Part shown: piece after piece, positions 34,200 through 46,539 of the stretch
Layout: each line of letters begins with the position of its first letter
Position numbering within the stretch: position 1 is the stretch's first letter
NCBI GenBank assembly: GCA_026874595.1
Contig: CM049316.1
Coordinates: 60,335,676 to 60,399,675 of the forward strand
DNA from: Sipunculus nudus
Lineage: Eukaryota; Annelida; Sipuncula; Golfingiida; Sipunculidae
Length of the DNA: 64,000 nucleotides
Direction: 5' to 3'
Made by a program: the position numbers and the translations under genes
The notes under the pieces: generated by a model
What the model saw: the letters and a program-made list of their open reading frames with translations, nothing else
What the model was told of the DNA's origin: nothing
Database searches by the model: none

Positions 34200-35861
34200 C
34201 CTACCTCGGCATGCACCCAACTCACCGATGTGTGAGAGCCGCTTTACTTTAGGTTATCGTGGAGGTTTCACACCTCTTCTTGTTCCTGTTTTATTCACTT
34301 TGTTTATTAACCACCTAGTCAGGGAGATAAAAGATACTGGATATAGAGTAAGATTAGATGACAGCGAAAAATTAAGTATATTGATGTATACTGATGATAT
34401 AGCTTTAATAGCTGCCTGCCCTGAAGAACTTCAAGAAATGTTGTATATTTTTATAAATGGTGCTCTAAATGGCGTTTAAATGTTAACCTTCAGAAGACTA
34501 ACGTGGTACGTTTTCGTCCCGCTCAGAAGGAAAGGTGCTCGTATACGTATAGTTATGGCGCTGATGTTGTTCCGTATGTTATTTCCTATAGATATCTATG
34601 CCTTGAGCTTAATGAGACCCTTAACTCTAGTTTCTCAGTGAATAGTTTGTGTAAATCCAGTGGACGAGCGCTTGGATATTTGACCACAAGATTCCATGCT
34701 CTACATGAGTTAAAATATGAGACGTACTGTACCATGTATAAGTCGGTTGTGTGTCCTGTTATGGACTAATGTAGTGGAATATGGGACTTGAAGAAATATG
34801 ATAAATGTGACACCATACAACAACGTGCAATACGAACTTTCCTTGGTGTAGGTAAAGTGACTCCCGCACAGGCCATGTATGGAGACATTGGTTGGATATA
34901 TACCTTCGTTTATTCGTCATATAGGGTGGAGTGTGTGAAACTCTGGCACAGACTTTGTTGTTTACCATCAGATCGAATAACACGGAGGGTGTTTGATATA
35001 GACTACTTTAACATTGTTGAGGGTCATAAGAGTTGGTGTCATTCGGTCAAAGATATTTTAAACGCATGTGGTCTTATTGGTATGTACATAAGTAGGGATG
35101 TTTCTCGGTTCACCTCTAAAGAATTAGGTGTTTTGGTAGAGAGTAGATTATCAGATTCTTTTGTGGAACAATGGCTTGATAGTTTAGCAGGAATTTCTCG
35201 TTTAAATATTTACAAAAAAATTAAGGATTCATTCGGCCCTGATGATTACATTTTTAAGTGCTCGAGGAAAAACAGAGCAATAATAGCCAAGCTACGTATG
35301 GGGGTATATCCAATACGGATTGAAACCGACCGATACCGAAGTCTGGTCCGCGATGATCGAGTATGTCTCTCGTGTAATTCCGGTCAGGTAGAAACGGTGG
35401 AACACTTTCTCTTCTATTGTAGTAAACACAGATTAATTAGTAAGGAATTCGAGGAACAAGTCAGTCGTGTACTAAATATTGATTTCAATAATTTGACATA
35501 TAAAGACAAATTGGTGTTTTCTTTGTCAAACGGCGACGTTGTCAACTTAACTGCAAGATTTGCATCCGAAGCATTTTGTAACCGACTATGAAGTATCATG
35601 ATGTATATTCATTGTATGTTAATATCATTCACAATCGGACCTTAATACTTAAGCTGTGTTATTTAAATTGATATAACACGATGTATATTTATTTCATGTT
35701 AATCTCATTCACAACCGGATCTTAATATTTAATTTGTTTTAATTGTTTTCAAAGTATAGTGCTCCATAAGCCCTAGAGGCTGGATGTGTTACTATGTATG
35801 TTTAAAACAGAAAAAACATGTACATGTTGCACTTTAATAATAAACTACTACTACTACTACT
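34200..35861 (+). mobile_element. 5'-truncated LINE (non-LTR retrotransposon)
   Basis: Holds the second half of a reverse transcriptase and the C-terminal region (see the separate entry), a 3' UTR with an internal duplication of about 84 bp (CATTCACAAYCGGA...CTTAAT repeated near 35625 and 35709), then a GCCCTAGAGGCTGG motif, AATAATAAA and a (CTA)n tail at 35845-35861. Endonuclease and ORF1 are absent, as expected after abortive target-primed reverse transcription. Clade assignment needs a phylogeny; the C-terminal CCHC-type motif fits CR1/I/Jockey-like or L1-like LINEs. Confidence 0.88.
34228..35591 (+). pseudogene. LINE reverse transcriptase and C-terminal domain, broken
   Basis: Reads as RT palm motifs in the first 240 bp: VLFTLFINHLV, then YTDDIALIA (catalytic YxDD in the form YTDD). 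A frameshift near 34441-34465 moves the frame; after it the sequence continues with NVVRFRPAQ. A stop at 34767-34769 interrupts it (GTT ATG GAC TAA), after which the frame is open for 267 codons. Near residue 193 of that last part C-x2-C-x9-H-x4-C (C193, C196, H206, C211) is the metal-binding-like motif known downstream of RT in many LINEs. The RT fingers and the first catalytic Asp region are missing. Not functional. Confidence 0.9.
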
Positions 35862-37830
35862 CTTGTCAGCCCGGGCAGACGAGGTACCAGGTTCAAGTAC
35901 ACTCGTTTTAACGCGGGTTCACCTGAACAGTTCTTTTCTGCCCCTGGAAGTTCATCTTCACGGAAACACTGAGTGAACATGTTTGTTATCTGTAGTGTCA
36001 GCTGTGGTGCAGATAAAGAAGTGCATGACCTTGCACGGGTCAAAGGGATAATCTCACCTTCCCAGAATTCCTGGATATATGTCACTCTCCAACAGAGAGG
36101 TCTGTGCGTTTTCTGCAAAACACTCTATCTGATCAACACAAGTTTAAGTATAAGCGCTTGGGAGGTAGAGTTGAGTAGGAAAGGTCTTGAGTCCAGGATG
36201 CATGCATGGCGGTTCCGGCTTTTTGAAGTAAAGAAGAAGAAAAAAAAAAGGGGTAGAAAAAAGGATAGAATCTGTACACGATCATAGGAAATCCATAAGT
36301 TCGGCTCTCATCCAATTAAGCGGAAAAAATACTCCAGTATAACACAGCCAGTTTGGTAAACTAGGGAGGATGGCAGTTCTGCACCTTCATCAATACAGTC
36401 AGATTCATACTTATGGTTCTCTAAGTACGGAGGAAATAAAAAGCGAGATGTGATAATACAGACTGGACGGACATATAAAAACAGAAAGCTATATATCCTC
36501 AAGATTTTCAAGATATATTTGTATACTTTCGCGCAATAACTTTCATTTGCCTAATAGCATAAAAACACGTGCATTATTCCAGGTTATTGAAAACTCTCTT
36601 CATTTCCGTAAACATTGCCAAACGTCTAGCTAAAATTTATTCAAGGGAATACAAGATTAAGAAGTAATAATATGGAAAGTAAATTCTATTTTACATGTCA
36701 ATTGGCAATTTCTAAAATGACGACCTATATGTCGCCCTCCGGAAAGTAAGACTGAATGACTTATATCTACTTTTAGACAAAACATATTTGATTTGTACAC
36801 ACAAACAAGAAGCTTGGAAGTAGAAAATGGAATTGGACAGATTTATGCAAATTTGTGACTCACTGCACATGCCTCATTTTCAGTTTGACATATATACTGT
36901 CGCTTCAAATATACTGTATCGATCGGATCATCCAAAATAAAATACCACGAGTGCTTTAGAGGTAAATTACATGAATATACATGAAATATATATGTCAGCA
37001 TAATAAACACGCAGTTCACATGTATAACATGACAAGTATATATAGTCAATTTAAATATACCGTGTCGATTACATAAACAGAATGAATAAACATAGAACCT
37101 TATGAATAAACATTGAAATAAATTCCACTAGTGATAAAGAAGAATTATGCCAATGTATGCAAAGCCTTCTGTGTCAGCCATGCGTCAGCAATATTTAGTT
37201 TCAGAGCTTTCAATATTTATTAAATTATAAAATACTCCTGCATAAAATGATCGTGTGGAGACTGGTGTCTGTTTGTTCCCCAGAGAAAGACGGCCTATGA
37301 AGGAAAAATTGACATGATTCCGTTGATTTTGCTGGATAATATATCACGAGGCAAGACACTTGTAATAAAACAGAGAACATATAATGAAATCAACACGACT
37401 GAGGTCGGAGGCCCCTGGGCATGCAGACGACAGCTCTTTGGCGGCCATCTTTGTCATCGAGACCATTCTTTACGCCAGCTGATTAGTCCGTGACCTGGTC
37501 GATGACTACAGCCATGGTACAAGGAATCTTATAAACGACTACAGAATGACAAACGATTAATGCCCGTTTCTGTATCCAAATCTTCAAGGCATTTGTTAAA
37601 GGTACATAAAAAAATAACGTATATTATCTCACACTGTTAGATAATTTTGGCTAAAAACAAAGTTTCCAAGCCAAAACTTGACTAAGTACCTGCAATGTGT
37701 CTGTTTTAAAGGTTGTTATAGTTCTGGGTGTTGTGTTCGCGTGTGTCTGTTTAAACCATATCAAGACAGCGTGCCCAGAGGTTCCATAATGCGCATTCGC
37801 TACAACTCCAAAACAAGGGGATTTGATATT
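35862..37830. other. Unassigned DNA
   Basis: No gene recognised. A-rich run (AAGAAGAAAAAAAAAAGG) at 36231-36252. GTCGCTTCAAATATACTGT near 36900 and AGTCAATTTAAATATACCGT near 37047 are about 150 bp apart and similar, perhaps an old tandem duplication. Confidence 0.4.
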
Positions 37831-38031
37831 CAGAGGCGTCAATATAAGGAGGGGATTAGGGTATATTCCCCCCCCCCCCTAATGTTTGGCAAGGGTGGAT
37901 GGTCAATGTAATCATATACCCCCCTATACAGAGGTTTAATTAACTTATACCGGAAACATAATGCCTTATTTTGCAAAATCTATACTTAATTGTGATATAT
38001 TTTAAATGTATTAAGTAAATTTATTTGATAT

Positions 38032-38068
<37 letters not shown>

Positions 38069-38110
38069 CCCCCCCCTCCCCAAACCCTGGAAGATAAATT
38101 GAAGACATTG
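37831..38110. mobile_element. MITE family B, copy 5 (280 bp, opposite orientation)
   Basis: Starts CAGAGGCGTCAATATAAGG and ends GAAGATAAATTGAAGACATTG, the reverse arrangement of the copy at 19861. Flanked by TTGATATT at 37823-37830 and 38111-38118, a perfect 8-bp target duplication. Poly-C runs and a (TA)n tract at 38035-38067 sit at the positions seen, mirrored, in the other copies. Shorter than the 420-bp copy because part of the AT-rich interior is missing. Confidence 0.9.
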
Positions 38111-38639
38111 TTGATATTTCGACTTAATAGCCGGTAAAAACATACACAAAAAGAGGGGACTTATGAGAGACAAAAATGATGGGAATTGTTTAATATTTTT
38201 TTGAAGACACATATACAGCGTTGTTATCATTGTCAGTAATGAAACTAACGGTGAGTCTGTCTCGATCACACCTGAGGTACAAGCAGATCTAGTCGGATAA
38301 AATGACGTGTTTGATTAACTGAACTGTGTTCCCACCTGCCTGTTCAAGACTTTGTTACTACGTATTTCATACATGATTTCTTAGGAATCAGGGATGGATT
38401 CATGCATAGTTAAGTCTGATAAGGGTTGATAAGTTTATTCTACATCTATTTTCGTCAATTATGTATAATGGATGGACTTTCTTGATCGTCACAGTGTAAA
38501 AGTCATCATTGATAACAATTGTTTTTCATTTTTTTTCCACTGTTTTTTTTTAAATTAATCTGAGATATGCATGGATTATTTAAAAATAAATGATCTGTTC
38601 GCACAAAATTTGTCATAGGTAACAGATTTGCACCTGTTT

Positions 38640-38765
38640 TTTTTTAAACTTTACCTCATTTCCAAGGTCGCACACACCAAAGCCGAATCCCCAATATCGC
38701 TCAGATTGGATCGTCAGGAGGCGGCTTCCCGTGATCGATTGGTAAAAGTGTCGGTCCAGAAAGAC
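38640..38765 (+). repeat. Dispersed repeat F, single copy
   Basis: CTTTACCTCATTTCCAAGGT, CGCACACACCAAAGCC, CCCCAATATCGCTCAG and GGCGGCTTCCCGTGATC follow the family consensus. Confidence 0.7.
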
Positions 38766-41458
38766 AAATTTGGTGAAATATCAGAAAAAGTATAATGCTG
38801 GAATCGACACCAACAACTTGTATTGAGAAAAGAACAGATTAAATATTTGGGCTATTTACATTAAAATACCACCAACTATTATTTTTAAACAACATGTAAT
38901 CAACGCCTGCGGGTTTTACGACATCTTTCAGTCCCAGTGTTTTATATGCCACTTTAAAAATCCCATACATGATTCCGCCTGCAGGTTTTACGACAACTTT
39001 CAGTTCCAGTTTTATATATACATTATAAATCCCATGCACATTTAACGACAATAATTATCAAGGATTGGTTTACATATCAACATCTAAATGGGAATTCGAT
39101 TTAAAACTGTCCTTGTCATGAAAACAGATTTCGGGATTAAATAAATATATATCTTTTAATTATAAATCTACTGCTTTTCTTTTGAGTTCTCAAAAAAAGC
39201 ATACCGTGGTAATTTAGTAAAAAAATCCATGCATACTCCAGAAAATTATCTCCCAATTGATTAAGAAATGATATATAAAACATTACTGGCCCCTTGTGGT
39301 GGAATAGACAATAATTTGGCTTCTGATATGATTTTACCTAGTCTAAGAATGGGACCCGTTAATATAGATCAATAAGCATCATTTTGTGGCGTGCCGTACG
39401 TATCCAGGCAATTATTATTATATACTCCCAGGCACCTTATACTTTGACACCGGTTATAATTACATTATAATATTGAAACTGAATAACCATCAACTGTCTT
39501 TACCGTCGAACAACATAGCACATAGGACGATCTACATCGTGCAATTAATCATTTACTTTGGATAAAATCTGCTGAATTTAAATATTTAAAATGCCAGTAC
39601 AATTTATTGAAATTAATAATACATCTCTGCTTTTGAACAAACATATACAAACATTCTTATATTACCATGTATTAAAAACTTCACGGGAGAAAATTTATTA
39701 CGGTCGGTTATGCGTCAAACAAGCTCATTCCCTTAGAAAATGTTCTTTTTTATCTATATTTTATCTGCATGAATGAAGGCTGTATAAACTATTTGTGGCA
39801 TTCGAACTTAGTTTAAGTTTAATTTACATTCGAACTTGAATTTTTTTTCCGGATCCAGGATACAGATATTAATTTTCGGGGAAGGGGGGCAGGTATAAGA
39901 GACCAGCTAAGGATTAATGGGGGAAATATTAAAAATACTTCCACCGACGCAAATTATGATAAATATGTCTTGCAGTGCTAATTTTTAATGTGTAAATGTT
40001 CATTGCCCTTAAGTAATTATTATAATTTATAAAGTGAAACAGTGCATTTTTACCAACACTGATAACATTCAGAATTGTCCTGAGCAAAACGTACAATTTT
40101 GTCTACAAATTGTATGCACTGGATGTGTCCCATGCTGGACACGCTACTGCATGCATGTGTTTGTATATAAAGGCTTTATGATTTCAGTATGAACATGGTA
40201 TAACTTCATCACCTTTGCAGGGTATAGATTAATAAGAATAGAATCTATTTTCAGAGATTATTCAGCTCACAGCTCGAGCGTTAATGTGTAGTTTGCAGCA
40301 GACAACTAGATTACTCTTGTATTCACTTGGTCTCAAAAATTCAGGACAAACAAAGCGCGTGGTATAATTCGTTTACTGCAGGTGTAAATCCTTCGCGCTT
40401 GCGCAAAGTCAAAACATAAATATACCGCCCAAACCTGTACCTTCTTCGCCGGTCAAACAATTTGCATTAATTTTTCTTTCGATTGAAAACCAGTGAGCGT
40501 CTCTTAATTTTCGGATTTGAAAAGGAATGCTATTTAAGGTCAGTATAATCCCACGGAAAGTGCCATCAAATCTATACCTGGCTTTGTGCGAGTCCGGCAG
40601 TTTGAGCGTGTCTCGACACGAGGCCCATTGAGCCCCCTAATTAGATTGGTGCTAGTCTGGTTACAAGAAGCCCTTGCAATAATGACCTGCAGGTCTGTTT
40701 TGAAACCAAGCAAAACAGATGTTTTGGAGGTTTAGGAGTATAGATTCAAGATAGTATCAGATAGATTCAAGATAGCCCGTCACTGCATGGGCTATAGAGC
40801 TGGAATCTTTGAACACGGAGGGAAACGGGTAAATCCAGTTGGGAACTCTTCATTAATATTAATAAAGGGCATGACCTGTTCACGTTTGATATGATTTCAT
40901 GTCGAAAGAATTGCAACGCTGTCGAAACCTGCATGAACGTTATTTGAATTGAGCGATAAAAGCAGTTCAGGAGGTTTTTTTTGGTGTTAAAATTAATGTA
41001 CACATGTAATACGTGTATACCCATATCTCGACATGCGACCTGTGACGTCCGAGATTTAGTGTGTACGCAAAATGGAAGCCCCCATCCGCGGTTTCGCGAA
41101 TCTTGGAGAAATAAACCTCTCAGGGTTTGATAAGGGCACGAGGTTGATTCACAAAACTACTCTTGAGGCGAAAATCTATCCATGAAAAGAGTTTGGTGGC
41201 GAAGGGACGTGTAACAGCAAAGCTTGAAGCGGAATAACGCATTTTTGACCACACCAAAATCTTCAAATTAAGATGGGACCCTACTCATTCCGCTTATACG
41301 CTGCTCACAAATACCGCTTTAGCTGTACATCGATGACACGGTCCCGGCACATTGCCAACTATTCCCAACCAAAGAAAGCATCTGTTTCGTCATCTAGCAC
41401 CTTATTTAAACCCGCTTCCTCGTTCCGTCATTTATATTCCCTCCTTCTCTTAAAACAA
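38766..41458. other. Unassigned DNA, possible regulatory blocks
   Basis: A 98-bp tandem duplication near 38905-39030 repeats CTGCNGGTTTTACGACAN, CTTTCAGTYCCAGT and ATTATAAATCCCATNCA text. Stretches at 39240-39520 and 40320-40700 have no repeat partner, balanced composition and several TAATTA/ATTA cores. No exon was identified. Confidence 0.4.
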
Positions 41459-42555
41459 GCCTCGGCCACAACCCGCTGCTGCACCGCACTCCGTATTGTA
41501 CCGTACGGTTTTTTGGACCGCAGGAATTCTTAAGCCTTCGTCAAAACCTGCTGCGGTCACCGCATACCGTAGTGTACCGTTAGGTTTTTTGAAACCGCAT
41601 GAATACTTATGCGGCCGACGTGAAGGATGGCAAGGTGTCTTCCTCATTCTAACGGCCTTCGCACGGTAAAGTAAGCTAACCCAGCGGACGCCGCAAGCTA
41701 ATCTTGCGGAAGCCGCAAAGACCCCTTATAGCCTCGGTCACAACCGGGATACGGTCGCCGTACGGCGAGTATTTTGGGCTATTCCGTGCGGTAGACGCAC
41801 GGCAACCATGCGTTATTTTGAAGGCCGCAGTGACTCCGCAACGACCGTAACTGACATCAGAGCAAGCGCTTAAGTTGATGCGGCGGCCGTGCGTCAGGCA
41901 GCCACCTACGGGCTCCGTACGGGCACCGTACAGTAGACGTACGGCTGTCGTAGGATAACTGTGCGATTTTTAACGCCTACTCGGCTACTCGAGAGACGTA
42001 CGGCGTACCTGCGGCTGTCGTAAGGGGTCTTAACGGATTCCGCAAGGTTAGCTTGCGGCGTCCGCAGGGTTAGCTTACTTGACCGTGCGAAGGCCGTGAG
42101 AACGAGGAAAAAACCGTGCCGTTCCCGCATGTCGGTCGCATAAGTGTTCCTGCGGTTTCAAAAGCCGAACGGTGATCCACGGTGTGCGGTGGCCGCAGCG
42201 GGTTGTGACCGAGGCTTCAGTTTTCCTGCGGTCCCCAAAACCGTGCGGTTCTCACGGTGTGCGGTGACCGCAGCGGGTTGTGACCGAGGCTGTAGACAGC
42301 CGCAGGTACATTATACGTCTCTCGGGAAGCCGAGTAGGCGTTAAAAATCGCACGGGCATCCTACGACATCCATACGTCTACTGCACGGTGCCCGTTCGGA
42401 ACCCGTAGGTGGCTGCCTGACGCACGGCCGCTGCATCAATGCTTGCGCTAATGTCAGTTGTGGCCTTCGAAAAACGCACGGTTGCCGTACGTCAACCGCA
42501 CGGAATAGCCCAAACATCCGCCGCACGGCGACCGTATCCCGGTTGTGACCGAGGC
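41459..42555. mobile_element. GC-rich composite foldback element of six inverted modules
   Basis: Six abutting blocks: A' 41459-41533, A 41534-41729, B 41731-42020, then inverted A 42021-42215, inverted A' 42216-42290, inverted B 42291-42555. Every forward block starts with GCCTCGGTCACAACC or a variant (GCCTCGGCCACAACC, GCCTTCGTCAAAACC) and every inverted block ends with its complement. A' resembles the first 75 bp of A. The sequence is much richer in GC and CpG than its surroundings, full of CGCACGG, CGTACGG and GCGGTC words. TA sits outside GCCTCGG at 41729-41730 and outside CCGAGGC at 42556-42557, a possible TA duplication for the B...B pair. No protein domain in any frame; the frames listed over it on both strands are palindrome by-products. 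Confidence 0.9.
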
Positions 42556-42557
42556 TA

Positions 42558-43599
42558 AATCAGTTATTCGACTTGGTAGTATATTCATACATCCTCTGCA
42601 CAAGACTAATCTAAATCATGATAAATTAACCTAAAGGTTGCACGTTAGTACTCCGACCTCAACCCATGACCACAATGCATCATTCTGAAATGATTGATGA
42701 CTAATAGATCTTCGAAATCAAGAAGAACCTTGCTCCTAAAGGCAAGGTTTTTCTAGGCTGAACTCTTAGGTAACCAAAGCTATAGCTGACTTTGCCCTGA
42801 GGTCTCTAGACTAAATTAAAAAAAAAAAACTACCCGGGACCAAAATAAATTTAGCTGGCATGAGGACATCCCAGCAAACATCACGCTACAGATAATACAT
42901 GCTTTTAGATTAAAACTTAACGTCTTAATAGAGGGCAGCAATGAATAACATATTACATTATTTAATATTATCTGTTAAAGAAATAATTACGATCATACAA
43001 TAAACAAAGCTATACGAAGAAAGTCATGCTTTTCAAACGTGATGACAGGCTAAGTGTTTGGTCCGATAGCTGAAAAAAAACATAAATTTTTGTTGATTTT
43101 TTAGGGTTATCTGGCCTATAACGTTTAAAATTTAGAAATATTTAGACCATCCATTAGTTAGTATTTTTTGTCTAGAGTTTTAGTAAGAAATGTAAAGGGT
43201 ATCTTATATTTATTACAAAAGTGCAGTAGATTTATATTATTACATAGAAAAGATCACACATTGAAATCCATATGAAGCTTCCACACTTAGCCTCCAGACG
43301 GGTTAAAATAAAGACAAAAACGGTTAAAAATAAGAAATAAAAGCTTCAAGACTGCATGCACGACCGTGTATTTTAACAGGAGAATAATTAAACAACAAAA
43401 ATCACCCATATTTTTTTGTAAAATATATCATACAAATATATTCTACAAAAGCTGAAACGTGCTGGAAGGAAATGTTATCTTTGAGCAATACGCTGACACT
43501 GGCAATTAAGTTTGTATCATACAATATGTAGTACAAAGATAATTGTATATACGTGATATAAAAATACTAAAATAACAACTATATTTTACAAAGCAGTTT
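42558..43599. other. Unassigned DNA
   Basis: AT-rich, no gene or repeat partner seen. Confidence 0.4.
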
Positions 43600-43657
43600 T
43601 CAGTCTCGGATAATAGAATTTCGGATAAACGGTGTTCGGATAAACGACGCTCTACTG
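43600..43657 (-). mobile_element. Pogo/Tigger-type terminus
   Basis: On the minus strand it begins CAGTAGAGCGTCGTTTATCC and continues with repeated TTATCCGA words (GTTTATCCGAA, TTATCCGAGAC). CAGTA...CCTCG/GCGTCG followed by TTATCCGAA repeats is the classic Tigger/pogo terminal pattern. The partner terminus was not found in the next kilobase. Confidence 0.6.
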
Positions 43658-43932
43658 AACATTACATTTCCTGGGACAAGAAAACGAACACAGATCAATT
43701 GATAAAACGAAAGAGAAAATGCGATATGCATAATGGGTACGTCCTTCATCAGGGCTTTAGGGGAAACTCTCAATGATCAACTTGACACAGTTCGAGCCAG
43801 TTGTTACAAATACATGAGAGAACGTAATAACAGCCCGCGACTGCCACTCAACTAAAATGTTTATGTGCTTACATAAATATTTACCATCTTCTCATAAATA
43901 CACCGCTTACCCTTGAGCGAAGTGCTGTAATA
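43658..43932. other. Unassigned DNA
   Basis: Nothing recognised. Confidence 0.35.
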
Positions 43933-44477
43933 CAGGGGCGGATCCGGCAGTCATGGCAAGGGAGTGGGGAAGCTGGTACTTTTGGTTACTAAATGTCAGC
44001 GGTCATGCAAGGAGGGAAATATATATAACGAATGATTCCATAGTAGGATTGGTAGGCTTATAGGGATTGATGGGTTTATTTCTTAATCCATATCTTGGTC
44101 TTTTTTTGTAGGCGGGCTTTCTCAGATCCACCTGAAAATACGAAACAGTTAGTTTAAAATGTTTCTTTTCATTTTTCTTTCTTATGGAATTGGTATTTGC
44201 GTTAAATCTCCAAAATAACACCTTTGTGAATATTCCATGATTCCGATCCTGAAACCGGATTATGTGCCAAAGGCCAGTTGCCGAAATACCCAGAGAACAT
44301 CAGAAGGTTCCGTTGATGATAGCCTGAATTATCATTGTTGTTAACAAACACACAATACACAGACAAAAACACATCCAAACAAACGCGAACGGGGATGAGC
44401 GCATACTCCCCCTGGCGGAGGCAATTATGTTCATCACTGCCTCCTTTTAACCAACTCCTAATCTGGTGTCGCCCCTG
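43933..44477. mobile_element. MITE family A-related candidate (545 bp)
   Basis: Opens CAGGGGCGGATCCGGCAG and closes CTGGTGTCGCCCCTG. The terminal nine bases match family A but the interior does not. The flanks TAATA and ATTAATA are similar but not in register. It could be a longer relative of family A or two unrelated ends. Confidence 0.45.
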
Positions 44478-44585
44478 ATTAATATCTCCTAGCAAAGTGG
44501 GTAACATAGCGATGTGTCACCGAGCACCACTGGTTGTATTTTACAAACGTAAACATGACACGGATAATGAGTGAAGACCTAGCCG

Positions 44586-44755
44586 TACAGATGACTGGAG
44601 AGTGAAAGGCACCGTAAGCTCCGCACAGCTGTTCGTTCGTTTCTTTTTCGTATGGCGCGATACAAAATGATACATATGAGTGGAGAGTAAATGTTACCGT
44701 AAAGTTTCCCACGGTGGTTTTGTTCATTTCTTGGATATATATATATCCACATGTA
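44586..44755. repeat. Tandem duplication, 85-bp period
   Basis: TACAGATGACTGGAGAGTGA (44586) and TACATATGAGTGGAGAGTAA (44671) begin two diverged copies. Both continue with ACCGTAA, then GTTCGTTT/GTTCATTT and TTCT/TTGG text. Confidence 0.75.
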
Positions 44756-45152
44756 TATTCGTAATTGACCTTTACTGCCCAGATTTACATGCATTAAATA
44801 TCTCGGACAAATTCTAAAAATGTTTATATTTAATATAGGATGTAAAAGATATAGAAAATACCTGGCACACTTTCACGGTGTCTTTAACAAATTTTTACCA
44901 GTTGAGAGCCAGATGGTTTTCTGAAGGTCTATAGACTAAAAGCATGTTATATATGTTCGTTATTAACCTTTACTTTTCAGATTTACATGCGTTAAATATC
45001 TCGGACAAATTCTGAAAATGTTTATATTTAATATAGGATATATAAGATATAGAGAATACCTGGCACATTTTCACGGTGTCTTTAACAAATTTTTACCAGT
45101 TGAGAGCCAGATGGTTTTCTGAAGGTGAATAGACTAAAAGCATGTTATATGT
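44756..45152. repeat. Tandem duplication, 198-bp period
   Basis: Two copies sharing GATTTACATGC, TTAAATATCTCGGACAAATT, CCTGGCACA, TTTCACGGTGTCTTTAACAA, GAGAGCCAGATGGTTTTCTG and GACTAAAAGCATGTTATAT. Only a handful of substitutions separate them, so the duplication is recent. It directly follows the older 85-bp duplication. Confidence 0.95.
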
Positions 45153-46539
45153 GTGACCGAACAAAATTCACCAAAGTTGAAAATACGTAATGTTCATTTT
45201 AGTACAGAAACATTTCCAATTATATGAGTATTATCCCACGTTATATGATATTCTTGGTTGAATACAACAGTTCCATTGCGGCACAAGGACTTACTTTCTA
45301 CAATTCACCTGTTGTGTACGTCGTTATGGTTCTGTTTGTTAGTAAACATGCGTCTGTTTACCATAATAAGTCTGCAGTATCAGAGGTCTGATCTTTTGCA
45401 TGCGCGACAACTCCGAAACAGTGAGAAGAAATATGAAAGAAAAAACAAGGAAGAAACACCGGATGAGGGCTTTATCACAAAATCATGGTCTGTGAAGTTG
45501 TTTGGTAAAGCTTCCAGGTGGCGTTTGCGATATGTTCATGTTTGCACCACCACTGATCGGGATATTTGTTAGCGTATCTTTATTTGCATACAGGAGTAGG
45601 CAAGCGGTTTTAGAATGAAATATTGGTAGATACCATAATATATTAAGGAGAAATCATAATACCTCATGTATCATTAACACATACCTGGTCTGTGAATGTA
45701 GGTCCCTTTAAAATGCATAGCAGGTAGAAGGACGTGAGACATTTTGCCGTAGGTAAACCGTAGGGTTTTTAGGAATGGCCAGGACCATCACTGATCCATG
45801 TGAGCAGGTTTATAATTCACATGATAGGCGTACAAATTTGAAAAAAGTGAATTAAGAGAAGGAAATTTCGTGAGTGACACATGGAGAATTGTGTCCTTCT
45901 AAGCTATACATAGAAATACTCTATAAAAAGGTAAGTGTTGCTCACCTCATCTCCTATCTAACTACAGCATTAAGGATTCACGTGTTATTGCCATTCAGAA
46001 AGAAAATAACTAACAAATATATAAAATTTTATGTTCGCCATATTCGTTGTGTGTCTGTAAAAATACGTACACGTTTTCTCCTTTCCCCCTTTTGCTGTGA
46101 TGCTAAATTGATACGCTCAATCTTCTTACTGTGATTGTTGTTTTTAATAGTATTGCGCATATATAAATGTGATGTGACTGATGTGACCTATGTTTCCAGC
46201 AGTGCTATCACAATCATCACCATAGCAACCTACCATATAATACAGGCAGCGAAATGCCCCAGGGCGCTAATTAACAATGAATTTATCGTGTTAATAAACT
46301 ATTCATCAGCGTGTGACATATAATTAACTGTCCCGTCTGATTAAAAACGGGCATGGATGGTGAACGTTATTACGATGAAACGCAAATTTCCCAACGATTT
46401 AGATTAGTGATAAGATAAAGATAAGGGAGCGTTAAGAACAGAATATTTGACATAGGTGACATCCTGAGTTACGGCGACATGAATGGATTATAGGAAATAG
46501 AGTAGACTGCATGTGATCAACGATGTTTCATTGAGTACG
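45153..46539. other. Unassigned DNA
   Basis: Plus-strand frame 45258-45572 (104 codons) starts with a moderately hydrophobic stretch and then turns basic; no family recognised and no splice support. No other feature. Confidence 0.35.

Noticed and set aside
41273-42526. Five frames of 60-86 codons over the GC-rich block
   Set aside because: The block is palindromic, so open frames appear on both strands in mirror positions; none has a domain.
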